A DNA stretch of 64,000 bases from Candidatus Levybacteria bacterium RIFCSPHIGHO2_01_FULL_36_15b (GCA_001782045.1 MFNK01000008.1:1-64000); one strand, 5' to 3'. Shown: positions 32,488 through 39,742, counted from the first letter of the stretch. The notes: generated from the letters alone by a model not told the origin. Translations and numbers: made by a program.

Positions 32488-33348
32488 TTATAACTTACTT
32501 ACTTGTAAAAAGTCTAGTTCAACAGGTGTTTCTCGTCCAAAAATTGATACCAATACCTTTATTTTTCCTCTTGCTTCATCAATATTATCAACTGTTCCTA
32601 AAAAGTCTGTAAATGGACCATCAACAATCTTTACAGCTTCGCCAATTGTAAAGGTTGTTGTAAACAAAGGCTCTTCCGCTTCCATAAATTTTTGAATTGC
32701 GGCAACTTCTTTTTCGGAAATTGGAGTAGGCTTATTGCCGGCTCCAATAAATGCCGTTACTCCTTGTGTAGTTCGTACCAAAAGCCAGCTTTCATCATCC
32801 AAAATCATTTTTACCAAAACGTATCCGGGGAATATTTTTTCTTTTACATTCTCTTTTTTGCCCTGACTTACTTTAATTGTGTTTCTTGTAGGAACAATAA
32901 TATCAAAGATTCTATGTTCAAAACCCATTGATTCAACTCTTTGATGCAAGCTTTTTGCAACCTTATTTTCATGTCCGGAATAAGTATGAACTATATACCA
33001 TTTAGCCAAATCAGATGCTTTTGGTTTGCCTTCTTCTTTCTCGTCCGCCTTAGCTTTAGCGGCGGTGGATTTAGGCTCAATAGCTTGTGTTTCCTGCGCT
33101 TCTTCTCTGTCTTCTGCTTCGTTTCCCGCCTGCATCGCCTGAGGCGAAGCATCTGCGGGCAGGTCTACTGCTTCTTCTTGGGTTTTTCCATCTTCCTCAG
33201 TTGCTTCTATTTGCATGTCGTGCGGTGCTTCCAGTTGCGGTTCGTTCGGAGCCTCAATTTCTTCTACTTTTTCCTCAACAGGGGTTGCAGCCGAAGTTTG
33301 ATTTTCGGGCATTTTGTCTTCTGTTTTTTGATTTTGATCGTCGTTCAT
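32488..33348 (-). CDS. nusG: NusG with long acidic N-terminal extension
   Basis: Transcription elongation factor that binds RNA polymerase and links it to ribosomes or Rho. The NGN domain starts near 115 (K-W-Y-I-V-H-T-Y-S-G-H-E), with the F-P-G-Y-V-L-V segment, and the C-terminal KOW domain has G-P-F-T-D-F-L-G-T-V. About 114 extra N-terminal residues are acidic and low complexity. Residues 61-75 of that extension are read from a palindromic repeat (33125-33163). It is 1 bp from secE. Confidence 0.93.
   Translation of the reverse strand: MNDDQNQKTEDKMPENQTSAATPVEEKVEEIEAPNEPQLEAPHDMQIEATEEDGKTQEEAVDLPADASPQAMQAGNEAEDREEAQETQAIEPKSTAAKAKADEKEEGKPKASDLAKWYIVHTYSGHENKVAKSLHQRVESMGFEHRIFDIIVPTRNTIKVSQGKKENVKEKIFPGYVLVKMILDDESWLLVRTTQGVTAFIGAGNKPTPISEKEVAAIQKFMEAEEPLFTTTFTIGEAVKIVDGPFTDFLGTVDNIDEARGKIKVLVSIFGRETPVELDFLQVSKL
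33125..33163. repeat. CCCGCCTGC-type palindromic repeat in nusG
   Basis: Starts CCCGCCTGC, ends GCGGGCAGG, with CGCC-TGA-GGCG inside. A related palindrome, CCCGCCTGCGCAGGC, occurs in the argS upstream region at 2545-2559. In nusG it is in frame and encodes part of the disordered extension. Confidence 0.6.
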
Positions 33349-33349
33349 A

Positions 33350-33538
33350 TTATCTTACGATTATAATCTCGGTTAGTTTTGTTAGTAAAAAATCAATCCC
33401 TCCCAAGAATAATCCTACAATTAAACTTACTAAAATTACTACGCCTGTTAATCTAATTACTTCGGCTCGTGACGGCCAAACGACCTTTTTAAGTTCGTCT
33501 CTTACCTCTGCAATAAAACTGACTGGTGTCGTTGCCAT
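33350..33538 (-). CDS. secE: Preprotein translocase subunit SecE
   Basis: Small essential subunit of SecYEG. Conserved motif E-V-R-D-E-L-K-K-V-V-W-P-S-R at 10-23, and one membrane segment (about 29-52). Length 62 aa is normal for single-span SecE. First gene of the ribosomal block. Confidence 0.95.
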   Translation of the reverse strand: MATTPVSFIAEVRDELKKVVWPSRAEVIRLTGVVILVSLIVGLFLGGIDFLLTKLTEIIIVR

Positions 33539-33634
33539 AGAAATTAAAACTAATAATTTTTGGGACTTGTCAACATTCTAACAAATAATATTCTTCATGT
33601 AAAGAAGCTTTAGTATGAACAAAAAGAAAAAATA

Positions 33635-33664
33635 TTGACAGGAGCAGGAGACAAGTTTTACAAT
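33635..33664 (+). promoter_or_regulatory. Leaderless promoter of galU
   Basis: TTGACA (33635-33640), 18-bp spacer, TACAAT (33659-33664), nine bases to ATG 33674. The TTG that could be taken as an earlier start is the -35 box. Confidence 0.7.
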
Positions 33665-33673
33665 CAAAAGTGC

Positions 33674-34561
33674 ATGAGCCATAATAAAGTTAGCAAAGTT
33701 GTAATTCCCGCGGCTGGATTTGGAACCCGTTTTTTACCTCAAACAAAAGCAATGCCTAAAGAAATGCTCCCGATTGTTGATAAGCCTGTTATTCAATATG
33801 TAGTGGAGGAGGCAGTTGAATCGGGTGTTAAAGATATTGTAATAATTACCGGTTCTAATAAAAGAGCCATTGAGGATCACTTCGATATTTTAAACGCAGA
33901 TCTTATAAACAACTTAGAGAAAGGTGGTAAAACCGAACTTATTGAAAAGACCCAGAAAATCTCAAACATGGCAAACTTTATATATATTAGGCAAAAAGGT
34001 CCCTATGGAAACGGAACTCCCATACTTAGCGCAGAACCAGTAATTGACGGCGAACCCTTCGCCGTTTTATGGGGGGATGAATTTATTTATTCTAAACCAC
34101 CAAGGTTAAAACAAATGATAGATGTATATGAAAAATATGGAGGCGTTGTAATTTCGGGAGTTAGGATAAAAGAAAAACAAGATTTAAAAAGATATGGAAT
34201 TGCAGATATCACCCAAGTTGAAGGAAACGTTTTTAAAATTAATGAAATAGTCGAAAAACCGAATCCGGATACTGCTCCTTCTAATCTTGCAACACACGGC
34301 GGATATATTTTGCCTCCTGAAATTTTTAAGGCTTTAAAGAGCGTAGAGCCCGGAAAGGGTGGAGAAGTCTGGTTAGTAGATGGAATTAATAAACTTAGAG
34401 AACAGGGGGTTGATATATATGCTGTGGAAATTGTGAATGGAAAATATTACGATACAGGAAATAAACTGGAATATATGAAAACAGCAATTGAATTAGCATT
34501 GGAGCATCCCGACCTTAAAGAAGATTTAAAAAAATTCCTCAAAGAACTCAACTTGGAATAA
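33674..34561 (+). CDS. galU: UTP--glucose-1-phosphate uridylyltransferase
   Basis: Makes UDP-glucose for envelope polysaccharides. Nucleotide motif V-I-P-A-A-G-F-G-T-R-F-L-P (10-22), sugar-binding K-E-M-L-P-I-V-D-K-P (about 28-37), then V-E-K-P and a Y-D-T-G-N-K-L-E-Y segment near the C-terminus. Length 295 aa is typical. Adjacent to the PAP2 phosphatase, which starts right after its stop. Confidence 0.95.
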   Translation: MSHNKVSKVVIPAAGFGTRFLPQTKAMPKEMLPIVDKPVIQYVVEEAVESGVKDIVIITGSNKRAIEDHFDILNADLINNLEKGGKTELIEKTQKISNMANFIYIRQKGPYGNGTPILSAEPVIDGEPFAVLWGDEFIYSKPPRLKQMIDVYEKYGGVVISGVRIKEKQDLKRYGIADITQVEGNVFKINEIVEKPNPDTAPSNLATHGGYILPPEIFKALKSVEPGKGGEVWLVDGINKLREQGVDIYAVEIVNGKYYDTGNKLEYMKTAIELALEHPDLKEDLKKFLKELNLE

Positions 34562-35191
34562 ATGAAACTCGGAAAAAAAGAATTTTTAAATTTCTCATTT
34601 CTTTTTACAACAGTTTTTATTATATTTACAGTTTTAGTTAATTTTAATTTACTTACTAAATTTGATTTTGATACAACACTTATTCTTCAAAAATTTATTC
34701 CTCAAAGTATAGATACTTTATTTTCTGCATTTAGTCTTATTGGAAATGCAGAAATTGCGGGTTTATTTTTACTTTTAATACTACTTATATTTAAGAAATT
34801 GAACATAATTATTGTGCTCTTATTATTTGTATTACTTCATATCCCGGAACTTTTTTTAAAGTCAAATCTTAGCCATTCGGGACCCCCAATCGAATTTCTA
34901 AGAACCATAAAATTATTCCCAATCCCACAAATTAGTATTCCCGGGGAGTATTTTTCTTATCCCTCCGGACATTCTGCAAGGACAGTTTTTATTTCGATTA
35001 TCTTATTTGTGCTTATTTCCAGGCTAAAATTGTCTAGGAATACGAAGTATTTGGTGTATGGAGCAATTTTAACTTTTGATTTTACAATGTTAGTATCAAG
35101 AGTTTATCTTGGGGAACATTGGACAAGCGATGTTATCGGTGGCAGTCTTTTAGGAGCAGCTTTTGCCTTTATAGGCATTCTTCTTATTTAG
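34562..35191 (+). CDS. PAP2-family membrane phosphatase
   Basis: Lipid phosphate phosphatase-like protein with about five membrane segments. Motif C2 is P-S-G-H-S-A-R (134-140) and C3 is S-R-V-Y-L-G-E-H-W-T-S-D (179-190). A basic R-T-I-K near 114 may stand in for the usual C1 motif K-x6-R-P, which is not well preserved. Likely substrate: undecaprenyl-diphosphate or another lipid phosphate (inference). Starts next base after galU. Confidence 0.85.
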   Translation: MKLGKKEFLNFSFLFTTVFIIFTVLVNFNLLTKFDFDTTLILQKFIPQSIDTLFSAFSLIGNAEIAGLFLLLILLIFKKLNIIIVLLLFVLLHIPELFLKSNLSHSGPPIEFLRTIKLFPIPQISIPGEYFSYPSGHSARTVFISIILFVLISRLKLSRNTKYLVYGAILTFDFTMLVSRVYLGEHWTSDVIGGSLLGAAFAFIGILLI

Positions 35192-35210
35192 GGTTTGACA
35201 TTGTAAACCC

Positions 35211-35229
35211 TCTTGTCAAGTTGACAAGA
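35211..35229. promoter_or_regulatory. Perfect palindrome over a -35 box
   Basis: TCTTGTCAA-G-TTGACAAGA, 9-bp arms. Its right arm contains the TTGACA -35 of the promoter at 35221-35249, so a bound dimer would block that promoter. The preceding GGGTTT/AAACCC hairpin (35191-35210) may end the galU transcript. Confidence 0.5.
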
Positions 35230-35249
35230 AGCCTCTGTATTTTTATACT
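35221..35249 (+). promoter_or_regulatory. Promoter of the candidate structured RNA
   Basis: TTGACA (35221-35226), 17-bp spacer, TATACT (35244-35249). No credible protein start follows; the region folds instead. Confidence 0.65.
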
Positions 35250-35255
35250 TTAAAT

Positions 35256-35505
35256 GTTCTTTGGTATAAGAGATAGTTGGTAAGATTTTCTCTACAAGTT
35301 CACTGGGTTTGAAGTATCTTTGCCAGATTGGCAAGGAGACAGAGTGTATAATCTTAGCCTGTGGGTTAAGGTTTAGCTCTCTTAGTTACAGGCTCGGGGA
35401 AACATCAACTATTTCGGTACCAAAGACGAATTTATCAAGTCCTTTAGGCCGAACGCTTTACAAAAACTGTCTCTTGTTCTTTCTTCTTTAACTTCTTTTT
35501 GATAA
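35256..35505 (+). ncRNA. Candidate structured non-coding RNA
   Basis: About 250 nt between a good promoter and a T-rich stretch (around 35491-35500). AAGAGATAGTT (35268-35278) pairs with AACTGTCTCTT (35465-35475), one G-U, closing a 200-nt domain. Inside are AGCCTGT/ACAGGCT (7 bp, around 35358-35395) and TTGCCA-GAT-TGGCAA (6 bp). I do not recognise it as tmRNA, RNase P or SRP RNA. A 6S-like RNA is possible from the overall shape, but not shown. A 60-codon frame here has no support. Ends are approximate. Confidence 0.5.
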
Positions 35506-35518
35506 AATTAGACACACC

Positions 35519-35590
35519 GCCGAAGTAACTCAGTGGTAGAGTAGCTGTTTTGTAAACAGCAAGTCGTGGGTTCGAATCCCACCTTCGGCT
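35519..35590 (+). tRNA. tRNA-Thr (TGT)
   Basis: Acceptor GCCGAAG/CTTCGGC, discriminator T. Anticodon stem GCTGT/ACAGC with loop TTTGTAA gives TGT. T-arm GTGGG-TTCGAAT-CCCAC. No encoded CCA. Confidence 0.95.
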
Positions 35591-35605
35591 CAGATAACTA
35601 GCGCA

Positions 35606-35634
35606 TTGACACATGGTATATAACCAAGTAAAAT
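35606..35634 (+). promoter_or_regulatory. Leaderless promoter before a GTG start
   Basis: TTGACA (35606-35611), 17-bp spacer, TAAAAT (35629-35634), six bases to GTG 35641. Confidence 0.7.
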
Positions 35635-35640
35635 AAGAAC

Positions 35641-36018
35641 GTGAACAGCAAAAAAAAATCTACATTAGCCCTGGCAGAGGCTGTGGCTTATTTTACAAAA
35701 AATAATGAATCTGTATTTGTTCCTTTTTCCGATACAGATAAGTATGATTTGATCGTGGATAGAAAGGGTTCTTTAAAAAGAGTACAGTGTAAATATACAA
35801 ACTATAAAGAGCCAAGTGGAGCGTTTATAGTAGATTTGACAACGTTTGGAGGTTATAGAGAAAAAACTTATCATACTAAATATAAGGATGGAGATTTTGA
35901 TTTTTTATTTGTTTTTTGCGGTGATCAAACTAAATATTTAATTCCAGGGGAAAGAGTTTTAGGAAAAAGTCATATATCAATTGGAGTTAGAAGTTGGAAA
36001 GAATTTATAATAAATTAA
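35641..36018 (+). CDS. PD-(D/E)XK endonuclease-like protein
   Basis: A 125-aa protein resembling small restriction-fold nucleases of the archaeal/phage and tRNA-intron I-Ssp6803I kind. Helix L-A-L-A-E-A-V-A-Y-F, then D-T-D-K-Y-D-L-I-V-D (catalytic Asp in Y-D-L) and R-V-Q-C-K-Y, the Q-x-K form of the catalytic triad seen in that group. It is free-standing, sitting between tRNA-Thr and tRNA-Tyr, and neither tRNA is interrupted. GTG start from the promoter. Target unknown. Confidence 0.75.
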   Translation: MNSKKKSTLALAEAVAYFTKNNESVFVPFSDTDKYDLIVDRKGSLKRVQCKYTNYKEPSGAFIVDLTTFGGYREKTYHTKYKDGDFDFLFVFCGDQTKYLIPGERVLGKSHISIGVRSWKEFIIN

Positions 36019-36026
36019 TAAGCTAA

Positions 36027-36110
36027 GCTGGGTTCGCGTAGCGGCAATCGCATCTGGCTGTAGACCAGATGCCCGAAAGGGCTGCGGGGGTTCGAGTCCC
36101 TCACCCAGCA
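36027..36110 (+). tRNA. tRNA-Tyr (GTA)
   Basis: 84 nt, class II, with long variable arm CCCGAAAGGG. Acceptor GCTGGGT/ACCCAGC, discriminator A. Anticodon stem TCTGG/CCAGA and loop CTGTAGA give GTA. Confidence 0.95.
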
Positions 36111-36136
36111 CAACGCCCGACAAGCTCAGTAAACGT

Positions 36137-36208
36137 GCCGACATGGCTCAGTGGTAGAGCAAGTCATTGGTAATGACTAGATCGTGGGTCCGATTCCCAC
36201 TGTCGGCT
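36137..36208 (+). tRNA. tRNA-Thr (GGT)
   Basis: Acceptor GCCGACA/TGTCGGC, discriminator T. Anticodon stem AGTCA/TGACT and loop TTGGTAA give GGT. The last 16 nt plus one following base are repeated 98 bp downstream. Confidence 0.95.
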
Positions 36209-36307
36209 CTGGATTCGACAAGCTCACCATTCGCGTGAGATTTTCGAATTCTGATTGTGGGATGAGTTTATCCTGAGCAAGGTCGAAGGAATTCCCACTG
36301 TCGGCTC
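36193..36307 (+). repeat. 17-bp duplication of the tRNA-Thr 3' end bracketing REP-like elements
   Basis: ATTCCCACTGTCGGCTC occurs at 36193-36209 (tRNA-Thr 3' end) and again at 36291-36307. Between them are GATTCGACAAGCTCACCA (36212-36229) and, inverted, TCCTGAGCAAGGTCGAAGGA (36271-36290). It looks like insertion of a repeat pair with duplication of the tRNA end, as in attachment-site or target-site duplications. Confidence 0.65.
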
Positions 36308-36311
36308 AGGG

Positions 36312-36340
36312 TTGAATTAAAACAGCAATTTTCATATAAT
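36312..36340 (+). promoter_or_regulatory. Leaderless promoter of rpmG
   Basis: TTGAAT (36312-36317), 17-bp spacer, TATAAT (36335-36340), six bases to ATG 36347. Confidence 0.7.
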
Positions 36341-36346
36341 ACTCAA

Positions 36347-36520
36347 ATGGCAAAAAGAGAGCACAGAATTATACTTGGCTTGGTTTGTACAATCTGCAAA
36401 AACAGAAACTACGTTACAACAAGGAATAAAATAAATACCGAAGAAAAACTTTTACTCAAGAAGTTTTGCAAACACTGCAGAAAAGTAACCGACCACAAAG
36501 AAAACGAGAAACTTAAATAG
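36347..36520 (+). CDS. rpmG: 50S ribosomal protein L33
   Basis: A 57-aa zinc-ribbon ribosomal protein. Two Cys pairs, C-T-I-C (14-17) and C-K-H-C (41-44), with N-Y-V-T-T-R-N-K and L-L-L-K-K-F typical of L33. In many bacteria rpmG precedes secE; here it is about 3 kb away on the other strand. Confidence 0.92.
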   Translation: MAKREHRIILGLVCTICKNRNYVTTRNKINTEEKLLLKKFCKHCRKVTDHKENEKLK

Positions 36521-36525
36521 TTCCT

Positions 36526-37476
36526 TTAATCTACTTTTGTCTTCTTAGCAATAATCTTTTTCATTTCTGAGCGGTTGAATCTATCAATAGAAGAATTTGG
36601 AGTAAAGCTAACATATGGTATTGTCGCTAAAGTATCCAGTATAAATTTTTTCATATACGGAGGAAGATTCGAGCTCATAGATTCAAGTTTTCGAATGTAA
36701 GATAAAAGCGTATTGGGTGCATAAACTTGAGCTATTTCATATGGTCTTTTTGTATCAAGGATAAACTGATTAGCCGAGGCTATTTTTAACTTGGTTCTTT
36801 CTGTCGGATTTTCAGAAGTTAAAGCGTAAAATAGGTTGGGATCTTCTTTTCTATAATCGGAAACGTAGTCGACTAAATCATCCAACATTTGTAAACACAA
36901 AGAAGCATTCAACATCTCGTCTTTAAACGTAGCTACATCTTGTTTTTTGCCAGAAACTATATTTAAAGCATCAACGATAGTTTCTCCAAATAAGCCGGTC
37001 GTATCTATTCTATATTCAAGTACTTCTTCAAACGGAGAAGTTGATGGATTAAATTTTGCCATAAATTCAGAATGTGCAACGTAGGCTTTTCTTCGAGCAT
37101 CAATTTCCATTTCTTCTATCCTTCTTTTAATTTCTAAAGGCATGTTAATATCATTAAACAATTGGGAATTGAGAGCATCTTGAATGTTTTGAGTAAGTAT
37201 TTCTTCATCCATTTTGGAGTAAACAGAGTCTTTATCTAGCATGGCATCTGCCATAAACCAGTATTGCAGTATGGAATGTACCAGCTTTCTGGCAATTTTC
37301 TCTTTATCACTTCCTTTACGGATACCCATCCTTTCAATTACAGGCAAGAATGCTGAGGAATACAGCATTGAAGTTGGTTCCTGACCTCTTTTAATTTCAA
37401 GGCTCCTGTGAATAGAAGATAAAACAACTCTTGAGGTCATGCGCGAAAAACGAAAATACCTTTCGTATTTATTCAT
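36526..37476 (-). CDS. All-helical protein, possible isoprenoid-synthase fold
   Basis: A 316-aa helical protein. L-Q-M-L-D-D-L-V-D-Y-V-S-D near 195-207 resembles the second Asp-rich motif (DDxxD) of trans-isoprenyl diphosphate synthases, and F-M-A-D-A-M-L-D-K-D near 74-83 could be a degenerate first motif. The basic F/Y-R-Y-F-R N-terminus and K-K-I-I-A-K-K C-terminus could meet lipid phosphates. Substrate and even fold are inferred. Leaderless promoter TTGATA, 17 bp, TATAAT at 37511-37483. Confidence 0.5.
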   Translation of the reverse strand: MNKYERYFRFSRMTSRVVLSSIHRSLEIKRGQEPTSMLYSSAFLPVIERMGIRKGSDKEKIARKLVHSILQYWFMADAMLDKDSVYSKMDEEILTQNIQDALNSQLFNDINMPLEIKRRIEEMEIDARRKAYVAHSEFMAKFNPSTSPFEEVLEYRIDTTGLFGETIVDALNIVSGKKQDVATFKDEMLNASLCLQMLDDLVDYVSDYRKEDPNLFYALTSENPTERTKLKIASANQFILDTKRPYEIAQVYAPNTLLSYIRKLESMSSNLPPYMKKFILDTLATIPYVSFTPNSSIDRFNRSEMKKIIAKKTKVD

Positions 37477-37522
37477 CGGGGAATTATATCAAAGCAGATT
37501 AACCATATCAATTCAAAACGTC

Positions 37523-38230
37523 TTAAACGTTGCCTTTTAAATACTTGAGTCTTAAATCCTCTGGAAATCTTTCTATTGCATATCTAAGCATAGTGCGAGG
37601 CATTTTTTTATACCGTGTTTTTAAAAATTCTTCTTCTGCCTCTTGCGATATTCTTTTTCCTACTTCTCTTAACATCCAACCAACAGCTTTGTGAATTAAG
37701 TCGTGTTTATCATTAAGTAAAATATCTGCAATTGCAAAAGTATCTTTAAACTGTTTTAAAGTCGCAATAAATTGATAAGTAGCCATAATGCTAATTCTTT
37801 TTTCCCATAAACCATCTGATTTTGCTAATTTGTAAAGAATACTTCTGTCCTTGTCTTTTAAATATTCTCCGATAATTCTTGGAGTAGTTACATCAACCAA
37901 ATCCCAACTATTTATATATTTTGTATTTGCTAAATAAAGATTAAAAATTTGTTTTTTAACTTTTTCGTTAGCCTTTTTATATTGCTCAACTAAAACAAGA
38001 AGCGCAATCATTCTTTCTTCATGAATTTTCGACTGTAAAAGCATGACAACATCTTTTAAGTCCATTTCTTGGTATTTCTTGACTAGATTTCTAATTTGAG
38101 GAAGAGTTAATCCTACAAAAACATCGCCATATCCGTATTCGCCTTTTCCTGTTTTGAAAAATCGCTGTAGCGCCGTTGCTCTTTTGGGGTCTGAAATTGT
38201 CTTAATTTCTTTCCTTATCTGATTAATCAT
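37523..38230 (-). CDS. AlkD-like DNA alkylation repair protein
   Basis: A 235-aa HEAT-like-repeat protein of the AlkD DNA glycosylase family that removes alkylated purines. Markers: F-F-K-T-G-K-G-E-Y-G-Y-G-D (24-36), N-S-W-D-L-V-D (about 107-113), W-E-K-R-I-S-I-M-A-T near 142-151 and H-K-A-V-G-W-M-L-R-E-V-G-K near 178-190. Length and order match the family. Next to tRNA-Trp on the same strand. Confidence 0.92.
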   Translation of the reverse strand: MINQIRKEIKTISDPKRATALQRFFKTGKGEYGYGDVFVGLTLPQIRNLVKKYQEMDLKDVVMLLQSKIHEERMIALLVLVEQYKKANEKVKKQIFNLYLANTKYINSWDLVDVTTPRIIGEYLKDKDRSILYKLAKSDGLWEKRISIMATYQFIATLKQFKDTFAIADILLNDKHDLIHKAVGWMLREVGKRISQEAEEEFLKTRYKKMPRTMLRYAIERFPEDLRLKYLKGNV

Positions 38231-38240
38231 AGAGGAGCTG

Positions 38241-38311
38241 CAGGGGTAGAGGGAGTCGAACCCCCAGTCGCGGTTTTGGAGACCGCTGGTTTACCGTTAA
38301 CCGATACCCCT
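38241..38311 (-). tRNA. tRNA-Trp (CCA)
   Basis: 71 nt, reading 38311 to 38241. Acceptor AGGGGTA/TACCCCT, discriminator G. Anticodon stem GCGGT/ACCGC and loop CTCCAAA give CCA. No encoded 3' CCA. Confidence 0.95.
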
Positions 38312-38370
38312 AAGTAAGTGTAATTATAGCTTTTTGAAGGTTTCCAAGCAAGAAGTCAGGCTAATTTGAA

Positions 38371-38399
38371 TTGACATTGAAAAATCTCAGATATATAAT
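38371..38399 (+). promoter_or_regulatory. Consensus leaderless promoter
   Basis: TTGACA (38371-38376), 17-bp spacer, TATAAT (38394-38399), nine bases to ATG 38409. Confidence 0.8.
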
Positions 38400-38408
38400 G
38401 CCTTTCTC

Positions 38409-39416
38409 ATGGGTAAAGAAAAGAAAAATAGATCCCACGAACTTACAAAAACGAATCTCCCTCCTGCTTTAGAAATATCTCCATTTTTGGTTAGGTCTCA
38501 AACTATACGATTAGTAAATCAAGCTCTTTCCGAAAGCTTCCCAGATTTTTTTAGACAGGTCAAGCCTTTGCGCAACGAAATCGACGTAATAGTGGTAAGG
38601 GACAGGAGCTCTATCGATTATTATCGGTCGGAAATGGTAAGAAAAGTACATAGTTTACGTCTAGATCTATTAGATAATCTATCGAAAGAAGACCCAAAAG
38701 CAGTAACACAGTTTAGTAGTAAAGAAGCAGAACCCTTTAATGTAACTGACAGGGATATTCCCGGGAATCCCATTTTGATTTTGGAAAGTGAAATAACAGA
38801 TGTAAAAAATGGTAACTTTCCGGAAGAATATAAAAGAGCTCTTCTTGAACTGGGGATTGGTCGCGTTCTTGCTCATGAAGGAGCACACCACTATGTAAAA
38901 GAAATCAAAGATATACCCGTAGATCCTTCTGACCCCCTTTTTCGTATGACATTTTCTTTTGATCGTATGCAGGCTAGGTCAAACCAACGCTTTACGCCTA
39001 TAATAGAGGAGCTTGAAAGATTTGCATCAGCTAACAACCCCTCGGTTAAAATAAATGCAACTAAAATATCGTTGTATTGTGATGATATAAATGGAGAAAG
39101 AAAAGCCATAACTGGAAGCGGTTATGATTTGGAAGAGTCGATAGTTGAACTAATTACCCATAGGGCTTCTAATATTTTAATAAAATATGCCGAAGGTAGT
39201 TTCTCTCCCGGTGTTGCCACAACTTTTAAGAATCTTTTTGATAATAGTTTTAAATCAATGGATCACTACAGAATGGTAAACCTAACATCAGTTGGGTTAC
39301 GATATCTTTCTATGTTGGGAATAAGAACCTTGGAAGAAGCAGTAGATCCTTTTATGAGTGGGGAAATTCCCTTACTCCACTCTAGATTATTGGGAAAACA
39401 AGAATATATGCCATAA
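38409..39416 (+). CDS. Putative zincin-type metalloprotease
   Basis: A 335-aa soluble protein of unknown family. L-A-H-E-G-A-H-H-Y at 154-162 contains HExxH (156-160), and a later helix E-E-S-I-V-E-L-I-T-H (242-251) could supply the third zinc ligand, as in gluzincins. There is no signal peptide, so it would act in the cytoplasm. The N-terminal 110 residues are charged and helical. Protease activity is inferred from one motif; perfect consensus promoter upstream. Confidence 0.6.
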   Translation: MGKEKKNRSHELTKTNLPPALEISPFLVRSQTIRLVNQALSESFPDFFRQVKPLRNEIDVIVVRDRSSIDYYRSEMVRKVHSLRLDLLDNLSKEDPKAVTQFSSKEAEPFNVTDRDIPGNPILILESEITDVKNGNFPEEYKRALLELGIGRVLAHEGAHHYVKEIKDIPVDPSDPLFRMTFSFDRMQARSNQRFTPIIEELERFASANNPSVKINATKISLYCDDINGERKAITGSGYDLEESIVELITHRASNILIKYAEGSFSPGVATTFKNLFDNSFKSMDHYRMVNLTSVGLRYLSMLGIRTLEEAVDPFMSGEIPLLHSRLLGKQEYMP

Positions 39417-39417
39417 A

Positions 39418-39705
39418 TTAGGCGGCGGATTTGGATGAAGACTCATTATTCTGTCTAAAAATAGTAGTCTCTTCTCTCACAAAGTTTTTTAGAGCGTTTA
39501 AGTGTTTTTCTGTATCTTTCTTTTCCTCGGGTTTAATGGCGCAAACATACACCGTAGACATTTCTCTTCCTTTTCCTCTTTTCTCAATTATAACCCCTTT
39601 TGAAGATGCAACTTGCTGAAATTGTGGTATTTGCTCGTTTTGAATTTTGTACATGACGCATTTCCCGCCCTTTCTGCCTTCAATCCAGAACTCTTGAAGC
39701 GCCAC
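39418..39705 (-). CDS. Small hypothetical protein, 95 aa
   Basis: A 95-aa protein with strand-rich start (F-W-I-E-G-R-K-G-G-K-C-V-M-Y-K-I), a central G-K-G-R-E-M-S-T-V-Y-V segment and a charged helix (T-E-K-H-L-N-A-L-K-N-F-V). Unrecognised. GTG 39705 is chosen because TTGACA (39741-39736), 18 bp, TAAAAT (39717-39712) ends six bases before it. Confidence 0.65.
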   Translation of the reverse strand: MALQEFWIEGRKGGKCVMYKIQNEQIPQFQQVASSKGVIIEKRGKGREMSTVYVCAIKPEEKKDTEKHLNALKNFVREETTIFRQNNESSSKSAA

Positions 39706-39742
39706 TAATTAATTTTAGACACAGATTGATATACTTGTCAAG

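Noticed and set aside
33635..33673. Earlier TTG start for galU
   Set aside because: The TTG is the first part of the TTGACA -35 box; the same reasoning removed upstream starts at 4327, 23108 and 30059.
35309..35491. A 60-codon frame in the candidate RNA region
   Set aside because: No ribosome binding site or leaderless promoter fits it, its composition is unlike the neighbours, and the region is better explained as folded RNA.
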